Translations under genes and position numbers: made by a program
Shown: one piece after another, positions 34,209-43,100 of the stretch
Numbering within the stretch: position 1 is the first letter of the stretch
How the letters are laid out: each line of letters begins with the position of its first letter
Notes under the pieces: model-generated
The model's input: only the letters and a program-made list of their open reading frames with translations
Databases searched by the model: none
Told to the model about the DNA's origin: nothing
NCBI GenBank assembly: GCA_041399205.1
Contig: JAWKTK010000019.1
Coordinates: 1 to 64,000 of the forward strand
DNA: 64,000 bases
Origin: JAGQOZ01 sp041399205
Lineage (GTDB): Bacteria > Planctomycetota > Planctomycetia > Pirellulales > Pirellulaceae
Direction of reading: 5' to 3'

Positions 34209-35396
34209 ATGCTAAGTGCTCTTGCATTCTTCACTAGTATGGGACGCGACTCTAGTTTTTCATCACTCCGAAGGTCGGCATCTCCCCGGCGTTTTGCCGC
34301 GGAGTTCTGCAAAAGTGATGCTGTGTCGTACGGGCAAATTGCAACTGACGGATATCTTTATTCGCCGGACAAGCCGTCTAGCGTCGCGTTTTTTCCGCTT
34401 TATCCAATGTTGGTACGCGGTTTGGTTGTTGACGCGGCTACCGATTGAGTTCGCGTTGTTGTTAGTTTCTCATTTGGCATTTATCGTCATGACGTGTTTG
34501 TTTTCTCGGTATACAAGCGAACGATCCGCGACATTTTCCAGCGAAGATAATTCGATCCAAGTCGAGTGTTACTCTTTGGCAGCGCTCGTCTGTTTCCCCA
34601 CATCGCTTTTCTGGCTGATGGGCTATTCCGAATCGCTTTCGGGTTGCTCGTCGCATTGTCCTTGCTTTCGCATCAACGAAAATGGCCGTTGCTGATCAGT
34701 GCGTTGATAGTGGGGCTAGCCACAGCTGGTCGGCCGGTGGGTGTCGCACTGATTCCGCCACTGATGTATCGCTGCTGGTGCGAACTGGATTCGGAATTGC
34801 CGAGACGGCAGAAGTTGGCGAAATTCGCAATTATGACAAGCTGGATTGTCCCGATTGCGTCCAGTGGTTTATTCGCCTACATGGTGTATCTGAATTCAGC
34901 ATTTGACGCGCCGTTTGCATTCGCACAAACGCAACAGCACTGGCGGATGCGGCCGCCGATAACGCAACTAGAACACGTCTTGGTGTTACTGAGCTTCGAA
35001 CCAATCTGGATCAACTACATTCCGGACAGTGGTGCGTATTGGAAGTGGATTGATCATCGGTGTCCCAGTGTGTTTCTTAGCCTACAAGCGGGTAATCCGG
35101 TTTTGTTTTTGATTGCCGTCGCGGCGACGGTTTACGGCTGGCGAAGGAAATGGCTGACGGCCGTCGAACTGCAGATAAGTGCCGGATTATTGCTGATTCC
35201 GTACGTCACTCGAAGCTACGAAATGTGCATGGCCAGTCACGGTCGGTTCGTCTTGGTGGCGTTGCCGGTCTTTGTGGTGATTGGCCAAGTGTTGGCTCGG
35301 GTTCCCGTTTGGGTCCGCTGCATTTACTTTGTCGTCAGCGTTTCGTTTCTGTGTGCCTACACTTACTCCTGGACTGCGGGATATCTGGTGATCTAA
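34209..35396 (+). pseudogene. PIG-V-like membrane mannosyltransferase, two frameshifts
   Basis: Three overlapping frames together give a polytopic membrane transferase of the PIG-V type: DAVSYGQIATDGYLYSPDKP and SVAFFPLYPMLVRGLV (first frame), FALLLVSHLAFIVMTCLF and LVCFPTSLFWLMGYSESL (second frame), then from about 34640 ALSLLSHQRKWPLLISALIV, GLATAGRPVGVALIPPLMY and six more hydrophobic helices to YTYSWTAGYLVI (34566-35396). Breaks are near 34440 and 34640. Family members move mannose from a lipid-phosphate donor. The N-terminal start is not secure; nothing before 34209 looks right. The last 40 bp of the gene are duplicated at 36281. Confidence 0.72.
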
Positions 35397-35401
35397 GCTA
35401 G
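35356..35401 (+). repeat. Direct repeat, copy 1 (3' end of the mannosyltransferase gene)
   Basis: Forty identical bp, starting CCTACACTTACTCCTGGACT, plus six more with one mismatch, recur at 36281-36326. This copy encodes the last 13 codons and stop of the PIG-V-like gene, so it is the original. Confidence 0.95.
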
Positions 35402-35598
35402 CAATCGCTTCTGCGGCAGTTTCTAGTCGATAGTGATGTTGAGAGTCTTCGAGAACCCGCATGTGTCGCCCGCTGGGCTAAAGAGGCGGAGCAGCACGAC
35501 GACCGGTGGCTAACGCACACCGGCAAAGATGTTTCGCCCGCCGGGCGGAAGAACGACCGTACGCAACGAGCCTTGTTCGCCAAGGTGATTTTCAGGTT

Positions 35599-35663
35599 TG
35601 TGGCTGGCACCAACCAGTGAACCATAATCATTACGACTGTGGCTGGCACCAACCAGTGAACCA
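35599..35663 (+). repeat. Two direct 26-bp repeats
   Basis: TGTGGCTGGCACCAACCAGT followed by GAACCA occurs at 35599-35624 and 35638-35663, exactly, 39 bp apart. Each contains an imperfect TGGCTGGCACCAACCA palindrome (TGGTTGG... on the other strand). Confidence 0.9.
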
Positions 35664-35712
35664 AGTGTTAATCCTTGACCGGTGAACCCCCATGATCACC
35701 GAAAAAAGGATT

Positions 35713-35791
35713 AAAACGCAGAGTCGCCGAGGTCGCAGAGTTGACTGATTCTTCTCTGCGTACTTTGCGCCTCTGCGTTTCTGACTTTCTT
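35713..35791. repeat. Inverted AACGCAGAG / CTCTGCGTT element
   Basis: AACGCAGAG followed by a second GTCGCAGAG faces TCTCTGCGTACTTTGCGCC and CTCTGCGTT, giving a hairpin of imperfect 8-9-bp units. Similar GCAGAG-rich hairpins recur as intergenic repeats in several environmental bacteria. Confidence 0.75.
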
Positions 35792-35980
35792 AGTAGGGTC
35801 TTCCATAGTGCCTGGCAATAGCTTCGGCCGCAGTTTCTAGCCGATTGTGATGTTGGGCGTCTTCAAGAATCTGTATGTGTCGCCCGCTGGGCTGAAGGGG
35901 GCGGAGCAGCACGACGACCGGTGGCTGACGCACACCGGCAAAGATGTGTCGCCCGCTGGGCGGAAGGCGGTGCCTTGACA

Positions 35981-36040
35981 AAGAAACGGGGACGCAGGCA
36001 ATGAAACGGGGACGCAGGCAATGAAACGGGGACGCAGGCA
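35981..36040 (+). repeat. Three tandem 20-bp units
   Basis: The unit ATGAAACGGGGACGCAGGCA occurs three times head to tail (the first with AAG in place of ATG), and a partial fourth follows with ATGAAACGCAAC. Shorter GAAACGGG pieces recur near 36055 and 36120. No coding role is apparent. Confidence 0.9.
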
Positions 36041-36280
36041 ATGAAACGCAACAAAGAAACGGGGGCAGGTCGGTCAGGTCGCGCATTTCTGCTCGAGCCA
36101 ATTCGTTTCTAGCCGAGAAAGAAACGGGAACGGCGTTGGTTGGTGGTAGCCATTCGAGGACATAAGAACTTGGTAAGGTGCAAATTCCAGAACTTCTAAT
36201 GTCGGAGCTTCCTGGTATCACGTCTCAGACGCTTGCCGCCCGAAATCGGATGGACATTAGTGATACTTGTTTCACCCTAT

Positions 36281-36326
36281 CCTACACTTACTCCTGGACT
36301 GCGGGATATCTGGTGATCTAGGCTAG
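36281..36326 (+). repeat. Direct repeat, copy 2 (displaced end of the mannosyltransferase gene)
   Basis: Forty bp identical to 35356-35395, then GGCTAG versus AGCTAG. It lies just outside the next gene's stop on the minus strand and encodes the same 13 terminal codons without the rest of the gene. The two copies bracket the repeat island, showing that the island arose by insertion or by a duplication-type rearrangement. Confidence 0.95.
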
Positions 36327-36352
36327 TTTGACCACATTGACCGGATGCTTCC

Positions 36353-37366
36353 CTAGAAACCACGCAGCTGTAACACGTCGTCGAAGTCGCGTAGGTGATA
36401 GTCGATGTCGACGTAATCCAAGACTTTGCAGAGTCCTCGCAGGGCGACACCAAAACCGTCCGGTCCACTGAAACCACCGAATTGCCCGCCGCCTTTGACG
36501 TGCGGTTCCAGGTCTAAGAAGACGCCCGGGACTCCTCGTTTCTTGAGCGTCTTTTCCATTTTGGGAATGTGCGAACGGAGATCTCGCAGAATGATTTCAT
36601 GACCGCTGTCGCCTAGATTGGCAGGCACAAAGTTCTTAAGCGCTTCTTCGTCCACGTGTGTCTGGCGCTGCAAAGGTTGCGGGTGACGATAGTCCTTGAT
36701 GTGAACCCAACCTAAGCCTGGCTTCATGGCCAAATATTGTTCAAACGTTTCGGCAGGCGTGAAGCCTTGCGTAATAATGTTGCCCGCGTCAAAGATGGTG
36801 ACTAGCGCCGGACTTTTTACCTTCTTGTGCAATTCGGCCAAGATTTGACCAGTTTGGCCGACAAGATTCGCTTCAATTTCCAAGCCGAAGGTCAGTCCAT
36901 TGGCATCGCACAGTTCGGCAATCGGACCAAGCTGATCCACCACCTGAGCAATATGTTCGTGGGGATCGGTCCCTTTGGGATGATAGAACGAAAACCCGCG
37001 AATCAATTTGGTGCCAAACGCGTTGGCCAAATCACAAGCCTTGTTGACGTCCTCTTTCAGATACTTTTTGAACGGAATAAACGCGTTCTTGGTACCATCA
37101 TCCACGTCCAGTAGTTTGACTTTGCCAATGGGCGAACCGAGCGACGACACTTGCAGTCCGAATTCCTCTTGCAGTTCGACAATCTGCTTTACTTCGGACT
37201 TATCCAATTTCATGACGTTCTTGATACCATTGCCAACGTCAATGAAACGAATGCTATAGTATTTCATTCCGGCGGCGGCATACGCCGAAAACTGTTCGAG
37301 TGCCGTTTTATGATTTGCCGATTCGTCAGCAAAGCCGGTCAGAATGACTTGTGGATTTTGGGCCAT
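36353..37366 (-). CDS. Sugar phosphate isomerase/epimerase-like TIM barrel protein
   Basis: A 337-residue protein of the xylose-isomerase-like/AP-endonuclease-2 barrel family. Strand motifs: VILTGFADESANHKTALEQF, MKYYSIRFIDVGNG, LQVSSLGSPIGKVKLLDVDD, GLTFGLEIEANLVGQTGQIL with a metal-binding Glu, VTIFDAGNI with Asp, GLGWVHIKDYR with His, and VFLDLEPHVKGGGQFGGFSG with a final Glu. These carboxylates and His fit a divalent-metal sugar isomerase or epimerase. It has no leader. Planctomycetes carry many paralogues in sugar catabolism. ATG at 37366. It stands alone, divergent from the deaminase gene. Confidence 0.87.
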   Translation of the reverse strand: MAQNPQVILTGFADESANHKTALEQFSAYAAAGMKYYSIRFIDVGNGIKNVMKLDKSEVKQIVELQEEFGLQVSSLGSPIGKVKLLDVDDGTKNAFIPFKKYLKEDVNKACDLANAFGTKLIRGFSFYHPKGTDPHEHIAQVVDQLGPIAELCDANGLTFGLEIEANLVGQTGQILAELHKKVKSPALVTIFDAGNIITQGFTPAETFEQYLAMKPGLGWVHIKDYRHPQPLQRQTHVDEEALKNFVPANLGDSGHEIILRDLRSHIPKMEKTLKKRGVPGVFLDLEPHVKGGGQFGGFSGPDGFGVALRGLCKVLDYVDIDYHLRDFDDVLQLRGF

Positions 37367-37528
37367 AATTCAGATCGTTTTCAAAGAATAGGATGGTTCC
37401 GAGTCGAACACCTGCCGGGACGTAAAACAGGCAACGTTTAGCCGGTATTGTCACGGCGATGCATTGACGTGACAAGGGGTTTTAAGTTGGCGTGTTCCAC
37501 CGAGACATCATTTGCGGAGACCAGTGTC

Positions 37529-37999
37529 ATGCAACCAGAAAAGCTGATGCAGATCGCGATCGACGCGGCTAGACGAGGAATTGCGGCGGGGCAAACTCCA
37601 TTCGGCTGTGCGATTGCCAGCGAAGACAAGATTGTGGCCGCTTGTCACAACACGGTCTGGCTGACCACCGACGTCACGGCTCACGCTGAAATTAACGCGA
37701 TTCGCGAAGCATGTCGTCGAACGTCGCAAGTGCTACTAACCGGCTGCGTTGTCGCCACCACTTGCGAACCGTGCCCGATGTGCATGGCCGCACTCCATTG
37801 GGCTCGAGTCACCACGGTCTACTACGGCGCCACCATCGCTGACGCCACGCACGCCGGCTTTAACGAGCTGTCCGTACCGGCCGAATCCCTACTTCAGCAA
37901 GGCGGCAGTTCCGTCCAACTGATCGACAACGTTCAATCCGATGCATGCCGCGACTTGTTTCAACAATGGCAGCAGCAGAAAGACGCTCAAGCGTATTAG
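37529..37999 (+). CDS. Nucleoside/guanine deaminase (CMP/dCMP deaminase fold)
   Basis: A 156-residue zinc hydrolase. The motif HAEINAIREAC carries the zinc His and proton-shuttle Glu; CEPCPMCMAALHWARV has the two zinc Cys. GQTPFGCAIA and the length are closest to guanine deaminase-like and TadA-like enzymes, but the longer C-terminus (LFQQWQQQKDAQAY) favours free bases or nucleosides over tRNA. It would release ammonia from a purine or pyrimidine. The ATG at 37529 starts the conserved domain directly (MQPEKLMQIAIDAARRG); upstream in-frame codons look unrelated. Confidence 0.87.
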   Translation: MQPEKLMQIAIDAARRGIAAGQTPFGCAIASEDKIVAACHNTVWLTTDVTAHAEINAIREACRRTSQVLLTGCVVATTCEPCPMCMAALHWARVTTVYYGATIADATHAGFNELSVPAESLLQQGGSSVQLIDNVQSDACRDLFQQWQQQKDAQAY

Positions 38000-38042
38000 C
38001 TTGTCCGAGATTTCTGGATGAACCTGTTTGATGCATCCATTG

Positions 38043-38411
38043 CTAACGCACCTTCAGTGCATCGGTATCCAACCGAGGTCGCCAGCCGTCTCGGCCGGCG
38101 CGATAGGCCATGCGTTCTGTGGTGCCCGTACTGCGAATTCGATTGATCGGCATCATGGTGCGATACCGTTCTGGCTTCCAGACCACTTTAGGCACCCACT
38201 GAGTTTGCGTGGCCGGTACAGAAAAAATATTCCAGCGACCAATGGTTTGTTCGACCTTCTCCCAAGTCACTTCCGGCCGCATACGCACTCGCTGCACTTC
38301 GACCATTTCCGTGGTGTAACGCACGTCCGCTGGTTCGGCTGCCATGGAATTGCCACTGACCATCATCCACCAGGTAAACAGAATCGCCGCATTACGAATA
38401 TAATTTTTCAT
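38043..38411 (-). CDS. Small secreted hypothetical protein
   Basis: A 122-residue product with a signal peptide (NAAILFTWWMMVSGNSMAAE), then a basic, Trp- and Val-rich segment: TEMVEVQRVRMRPEVTWEKV, WVPKVVWKPERYRTMM. The repeated 'V-W-K-P/W-V-P-K' character resembles the YXWV-type short repeats found in planctomycete exported proteins, but I do not recognise a family. The start at 38411 is chosen because it begins the leader; the frame itself extends further without meaning. It is convergent with the deaminase gene. Confidence 0.6.
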   Translation of the reverse strand: MKNYIRNAAILFTWWMMVSGNSMAAEPADVRYTTEMVEVQRVRMRPEVTWEKVEQTIGRWNIFSVPATQTQWVPKVVWKPERYRTMMPINRIRSTGTTERMAYRAGRDGWRPRLDTDALKVR

Positions 38412-38551
38412 GCTACCAACCGACCAACAGTAGGGCTGAAGAACGCCGCCTATGGACGTATCGACGACAGCGGTAGAATGTGTGCAGCCATTTCTCACGA
38501 CAAACCGAGGCGAACATTTACCGTTCGCTCCATTGGAAAGTTTGCCCGCGT

Positions 38552-38799
38552 ATGAACGCCGTAGAACAAGAAAATTTTTCGTCTGCCTGGAAACTCGATC
38601 ACCGCTATCAACCGCATCGCCAGCAATGCTAGAGAAACTGAATCGGCAAGCCAATGAAGGTCAGCTGGTGAACGAAATGGGCAAAGGTGTTTCCGGGCCC
38701 ATCGAAGCGGGGCTGGTCAACCACGAACAGAGTCGTTTTTACGTGGTGCGTAACGGAATTCCGCAACTGGTGCTGGCCGAATCGATTCCGCTGCAATAA
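38552..38799 (+). pseudogene. Trm112-like protein, one missing T in a homopolymer
   Basis: After ATG 38552 the frame reads MNAVEQENF and then leaves the family pattern. Adding one T to the T5 run at 38575-38579 gives NFFVCLETRSPLSTASPAML, then EKLNRQANEGQLVNEMGKGV, GPIEAGLVNHEQSRFYVVRN and GIPQLVLAESIPLQ. This is the full pattern of the short Trm112/UPF0434 proteins, which activate methyltransferases or have accessory roles; some zinc Cys are absent, as often in bacteria. This is the cleanest sign that some frame breaks here are homopolymer miscounts. Confidence 0.75.
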
Positions 38800-38881
38800 G
38801 AAGAAACGCAACGAAGCTGGGGGGGATGAGCCTCGTTGCGTTCCCAATCAAGTAGTTCAAATGAGCCGAAGGCGTGGATTA

Positions 38882-39826
38882 CTACGCCACTCGACGAGGT
38901 CGAATGGGCGGATCCACTGGCGGTGCCGGTTCCAAATCTTCCGCGGTCTGTTCGACAGGTTCCAAAACGTGTAGCGTGCGTTGTGGGAATGGAATTTCGA
39001 AACCACGTTGATCGAAGCCAAGCTTCACTTGTTCGATCAAGTCCCAGCGAACAGTCCAATAATCTTCGGATCGAACCCAGGGTCGCACCACAAAGTTGAC
39101 GCTGTTGTCACCTAATTCGTTTACCGCCACCACCGGTTCCGGATCGTGCAACACCAGCGGATGCGAATTGACCGTTTCAATCAAAAACTGCTTGACCGCT
39201 CGCAGATCATCACCGTAGCCGCAGCCGAACACCAAGTCGACTCGGCGAGTTGGTTCGTATGAATAGTTGGTAATGTTACCGGCAATGATGGAACCATTCG
39301 GCACAAACGTTTTCACGTTGTCGGGCGAATTCATCAGCGTGCTGAAAATGTGAATTTCTTCCACTTTGCCTTTGCTGCCTGCTACTTCGACAAAGTCTCC
39401 CACCTTGAACGGGCGAAAGATAATGATCATCACGCCGGCAGCAAAATTGGACAGCGTGCCTTGGAACGCCAAACCAATCGCCAAACCACTGGCAGCCACC
39501 ACAGCGGCAAAGGTCGTGGTGTCTACGCCCAACGACTTGAGTGCCGTGATTGAAACGCCAACCATCATGGCGGCATAGCCAATCCGACAGAGGAACTTGC
39601 TGAGCGTTTCGTCCAATTTCGCTCGACGCAATGCCTGTGAAAGTAAACGCGTGGCATACTTGGCCACCCACTGCCCAACAAAGAAGATGGCGACGGCGGG
39701 CAGCACGTTTTTGACAACCAAGTCAACAATGCGTGGAGCATTATCCACGATGTAGGTATCGATGTTTGCCTTAACCGATGTCAGCAGCTCGCTGAACTTA
39801 TTAGACGTCTGGGCGAACAGAAGCAT
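38882..39826 (-). CDS. mscS: MscS-family mechanosensitive channel
   Basis: A 314-residue small-conductance-type channel. Three N-terminal membrane segments include LPAVAIFFVGQWVAKYATRL and the pore helix AASGLAIGLAFQGTLSNFAA, with the Gly/Ala pattern of MscS TM3. The beta domain follows: IIFRPFKVGDFVEVAGSKGK, VEEIHIFSTLMNSPDN, VFVPNG-like TFVPNGSIIAGNITNYS. A C-terminal alpha/beta part ends in a Pro-rich tail. It would open on membrane tension and release solutes. ATG 39826 has AAGGAAGG upstream on the minus strand and is preferred over one at 39847. Neighbour genes are not obviously related. Confidence 0.92.
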   Translation of the reverse strand: MLLFAQTSNKFSELLTSVKANIDTYIVDNAPRIVDLVVKNVLPAVAIFFVGQWVAKYATRLLSQALRRAKLDETLSKFLCRIGYAAMMVGVSITALKSLGVDTTTFAAVVAASGLAIGLAFQGTLSNFAAGVMIIIFRPFKVGDFVEVAGSKGKVEEIHIFSTLMNSPDNVKTFVPNGSIIAGNITNYSYEPTRRVDLVFGCGYGDDLRAVKQFLIETVNSHPLVLHDPEPVVAVNELGDNSVNFVVRPWVRSEDYWTVRWDLIEQVKLGFDQRGFEIPFPQRTLHVLEPVEQTAEDLEPAPPVDPPIRPRRVA

Positions 39827-40008
39827 CTGGGACCTTCCTTGGACCAAATTCTTTTTTCGAATGTGCCTTCAAAAACGATGTTGGGGCGGATCATAGCGAC
39901 CACTTCCATTTGACACAACCAAGATTTGCCAAATCCCGATCCAACCTATCGCTAGCATTATTATCACAGCCCCTAGAATCGGTTTTTTTCCGGATAATAC
40001 GATACGTG

Positions 40009-40158
40009 CTAAACTCTAACTGGACGGTCGCCAAACAGGATCGCTCGTCCGTTTTTGTAGGTCGCCGTTGCTTGACCTTGCGAGCGAACCGCCGGGCTAG
40101 CGTTGACCAGTTCGGCCACCACATCGGCACCAGACGAAGTCAACTCACCAAATCCCAT
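40009..40158 (-). CDS. Possible 49-residue small protein in a 360-bp gap
   Basis: In the gap 39827-40191 the minus strand carries ATG 40158 to TAG 40009, with protein-like composition: GELTSSGADVVAELVNASPA and SQGQATATYKNGRAILFGD. There is no leader and no obvious ribosome site. The alternation of strand-like segments looks more like a real (perhaps truncated) protein than random sequence, but I cannot name a family. The gap otherwise holds only the promoters of the two flanking genes. Confidence 0.3.
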   Translation of the reverse strand: MGFGELTSSGADVVAELVNASPAVRSQGQATATYKNGRAILFGDRPVRV

Positions 40159-40191
40159 TGACAGCGTAAGCGATTGGGAGACGAAAAATCC

Positions 40192-43100
40192 ATGTTCATT
40201 GCTGCTGCAACTTTGCCTTTAATTGTCGGAATTGTCGCCGCCATTGCCGGTTTGGCGATTGGCTATATTGTAGGTTCACTTCCCGGCGCCAAATATAAGA
40301 AACAGCTGATATTGGCGCAGCAACAACTGCACGCCTTGCAGGACCAACGAAGCGATACGGTCAAACGGTACGAATCAGAACCAATCGACGTTGTGCCAAC
40401 CGCTCGGCCCGAACCAACGCCAACACCGGAACCGCCGCGCGAGCCAGAACCGCAAACAAAACCTGCCGCGGAATCATCGGAAGTTGGCGAATCTAACAGC
40501 GAATCAGCTGCTTCGTCTGCGGCCGCCGACGCCACGTTAAAATCCAAGCTGCCGCCACCCAAGAGCGGTAACAAGCTGCCCGAACGGCGCAAGAAAGTTC
40601 GTGAACACGAACCCGCCGCCACACAACCCACTGCCGATGCGAAGGCGTGGGCTGCGCAGTTGGAGCAATACCAACTGGCGTATGCGCAGCAATTTGAACG
40701 AGCGGAACAGTTGCAAGCGCAGCTCTCGCAGTTGACGGACAAAGGTGATGTGCCAAAGCAGGTGTTTGTATTGCAGGCGCAGTTGACAGCAGAAAAGGAC
40801 CGAGTCAGTCAGCTGGAGGCAGATTTAGAAGCTGCTCGGCAAGTACAGCCTATCGCGGCCACCCAGCCATTGGTCACTCCGCCAGCTCCCGCAGCAGAAC
40901 CTGAAGCACCATCGGACACGCAGTGGCAAATTCGGCAGCTGCATCAGGAGCAGATTTCGCTGCAGATGGAACTGGACAAGCAAAGCGATCGCATTCAGGA
41001 ACTGACCGCAGAACGCGATTCGGCAAAAGACAATTCGACCAAACTGTCTGAACAGTTCCACGAATTGCGTTCGATCTTGGGCCAAAAGGAAGCCTTGGTC
41101 GCATCGCTGGAGCGTGAGGTGACGGAGCTTCGCAATCGCGCGTCCACGCAACCGGATTCGTCCGAAGTCGCAGCGAAAACCTCGGAAGATACGGCCTTGT
41201 CGGTTGATTCGGCGTTGGAAGATTCTGACGCATCCGCACCGCAAGACATGCCACAGCCGTTGATCGGCGCTGCCGCGGAAGATAGTTCGCAATTCCAAGC
41301 ACAGATTGCTGAATTGGCGTCGAACAACCAACAATTGACTCAGCGTCTGCAGCAATACCAAGAAGCCGAACAAACCTGGAAAGCTCGTTTTCAGGCCATG
41401 CAGCAGAAGCTGGCCGAAGGCGCTCAGCAACTGCAACAGCTGGACGCCAAATATCGCGAATCTCAGCAAAACGTGCATCAATTAGCGACCGACCTGCAAT
41501 TCCAGTCCGGGGATCCGAGCGAGATCACCAAATACCAAGAAATGCTCAAAAAAGCAGGCCAGCAAATTGAACTGATGAAGGCGGAACTGGGAAAAGCCGC
41601 CAAAGCCCATACGCAGCTGAAACAGCAATTGCAGACGGCAACCGAAAACGCGATTGCTCCAGAACAGCTGGAACAGTTGCGACAGCAACTTCGCGAGACT
41701 CAGGAGCATTCGCAAGCCTTACAGCAGCAAGTTCAGCAGCTTACGGCGGAACGCGAACAAAAAGAGACCGAATACGCTTCGCTCCGCCAGCAGTTTGAAC
41801 AAACGGCACCTTCGCCAGACCAAGTTGCGGAAGCAGAACGTCAACGGCAACAGTTCGAACAAACCATTCAAACCTTGGAAGCCGAGCTGCAGACGGTTCG
41901 TCAGAATCTACAAACGGCTACGGAAGCGTTGGAATCTGAACGCTCCAACCAAGAACAACTTCGCTTGCAATTGGAAGAAGCGGAATTGCGCGGCGGTGAA
42001 TCTCAGGCCAGATTGATCAAGCTGGAAGGAGATCTCCAATCCGCCACGGCAGCCAGTCCAGCCGCAACGAATCAGGCGACCGAACTGGAACAAGAAAACG
42101 ACGACCTGCGAACCAAGCTGGAAGAGATCCGTTTGGAATCGCAAAAACTAAAGAACGATTTAACGGCATTGCACGAAGACAAAGACCGCTTGGTGGCGCA
42201 GCTCCAGGAAGCGCAAGGCGGCCAGCGAGAAGTAGACAACATGCGGCATCAGCTGTCGCAGGTGCACATCGAAAAGCAATCCTTGTGGGCTCAAGTTCAA
42301 TCGCTGAATTCCGAACTGCAGAATTGGCGAGAATCCGATCGTGAACAACAACAGATCGCTCAGCTTTTGGACACGGCCAATGAAGACAAGACGATATTAA
42401 ACGAACGCATTCAGCAGCTGGAAGCCGAACTGGACAAGCTGCGATCGGATCAAACGAAGCACGGTGTCCCTGTGGCCGCAACAGCGGACGATGCGGACAC
42501 GCCTGGTGTAACCCCGTTTGTCGCCGCAGCAGCTGCAGCTGGCATCGCCGCTGCCGCCACATCATCCGGCGACGATGATTGGCAGCAACAACGGAGCGAA
42601 CTGGAATCGAAGTTACAAGCTGCGGAAAATTCACTGGCGGAGAAGCAGACCGAAATGCAGCGGTTGGTCGAGACCGCTACGGACGAAGCAAACCGACTGC
42701 AAGCCGCCGAACAGAAACTGGTGGAAGCCGATGCCGCCTATGCCCAACTGCAAGACAAACACACTCGGCTGGCAAACAAAGCCGCCGAATTGGAACAAGC
42801 GGTATCGGAAGCTCAAACGTCACGCGGCGGCAGCGAATTTGATTCGCAAACGCTGGAAGTTCTGCAGAACCAAGTGGCCCGTTTGCGACAAGAACGTTCC
42901 GCATTGCAAAAGAAGTTGGCTGCTTCGTCCAGTGAAATGGTTCGTCCCAAACCAAGCGGACGTCCCAGCCGAGCAGCTCGCCCGGCCGATTCGAACCGCA
43001 AAGCGCGAGTTTCATCAAAAAAGGTGGCTCGTCAATCCGATCCCAAGGCAGTGCGTCGCCGGCGGGTTTCAGGTTCCACCAGCACGGCTGGTACAAAAGA

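Larger units (their letters stand above)
35401..35967. repeat. Two imperfect ~150-bp direct repeats in a gene-free island
   Basis: Segments 35401-35551 and 35815-35967 match over nearly their whole length with scattered changes. Both have CGCCCGCTGGGCT, GCGGAGCAGCACGACGACCG, GCTGACGCACACCGGCAAAG and a second CGCCCGCTGGGCGGAAG. Each copy thus carries two CCCGCTGGGC palindromes. No protein-like frame survives in either copy. They form part of the 950-bp stretch 35397-36352 that has no gene and is built almost entirely of repeats. Confidence 0.85.

Noticed and set aside
35398..36221. Minus-strand proteins with repeated SAQRATH / VHWLVPAT segments
   Set aside because: These are translations of the direct repeats in the island, with no ribosome sites or domains.
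40825..41481. 218-codon minus-strand frame rich in Leu/Gln/Phe
   Set aside because: Complement of the coiled-coil gene; Gln/Leu heptads generate such frames.
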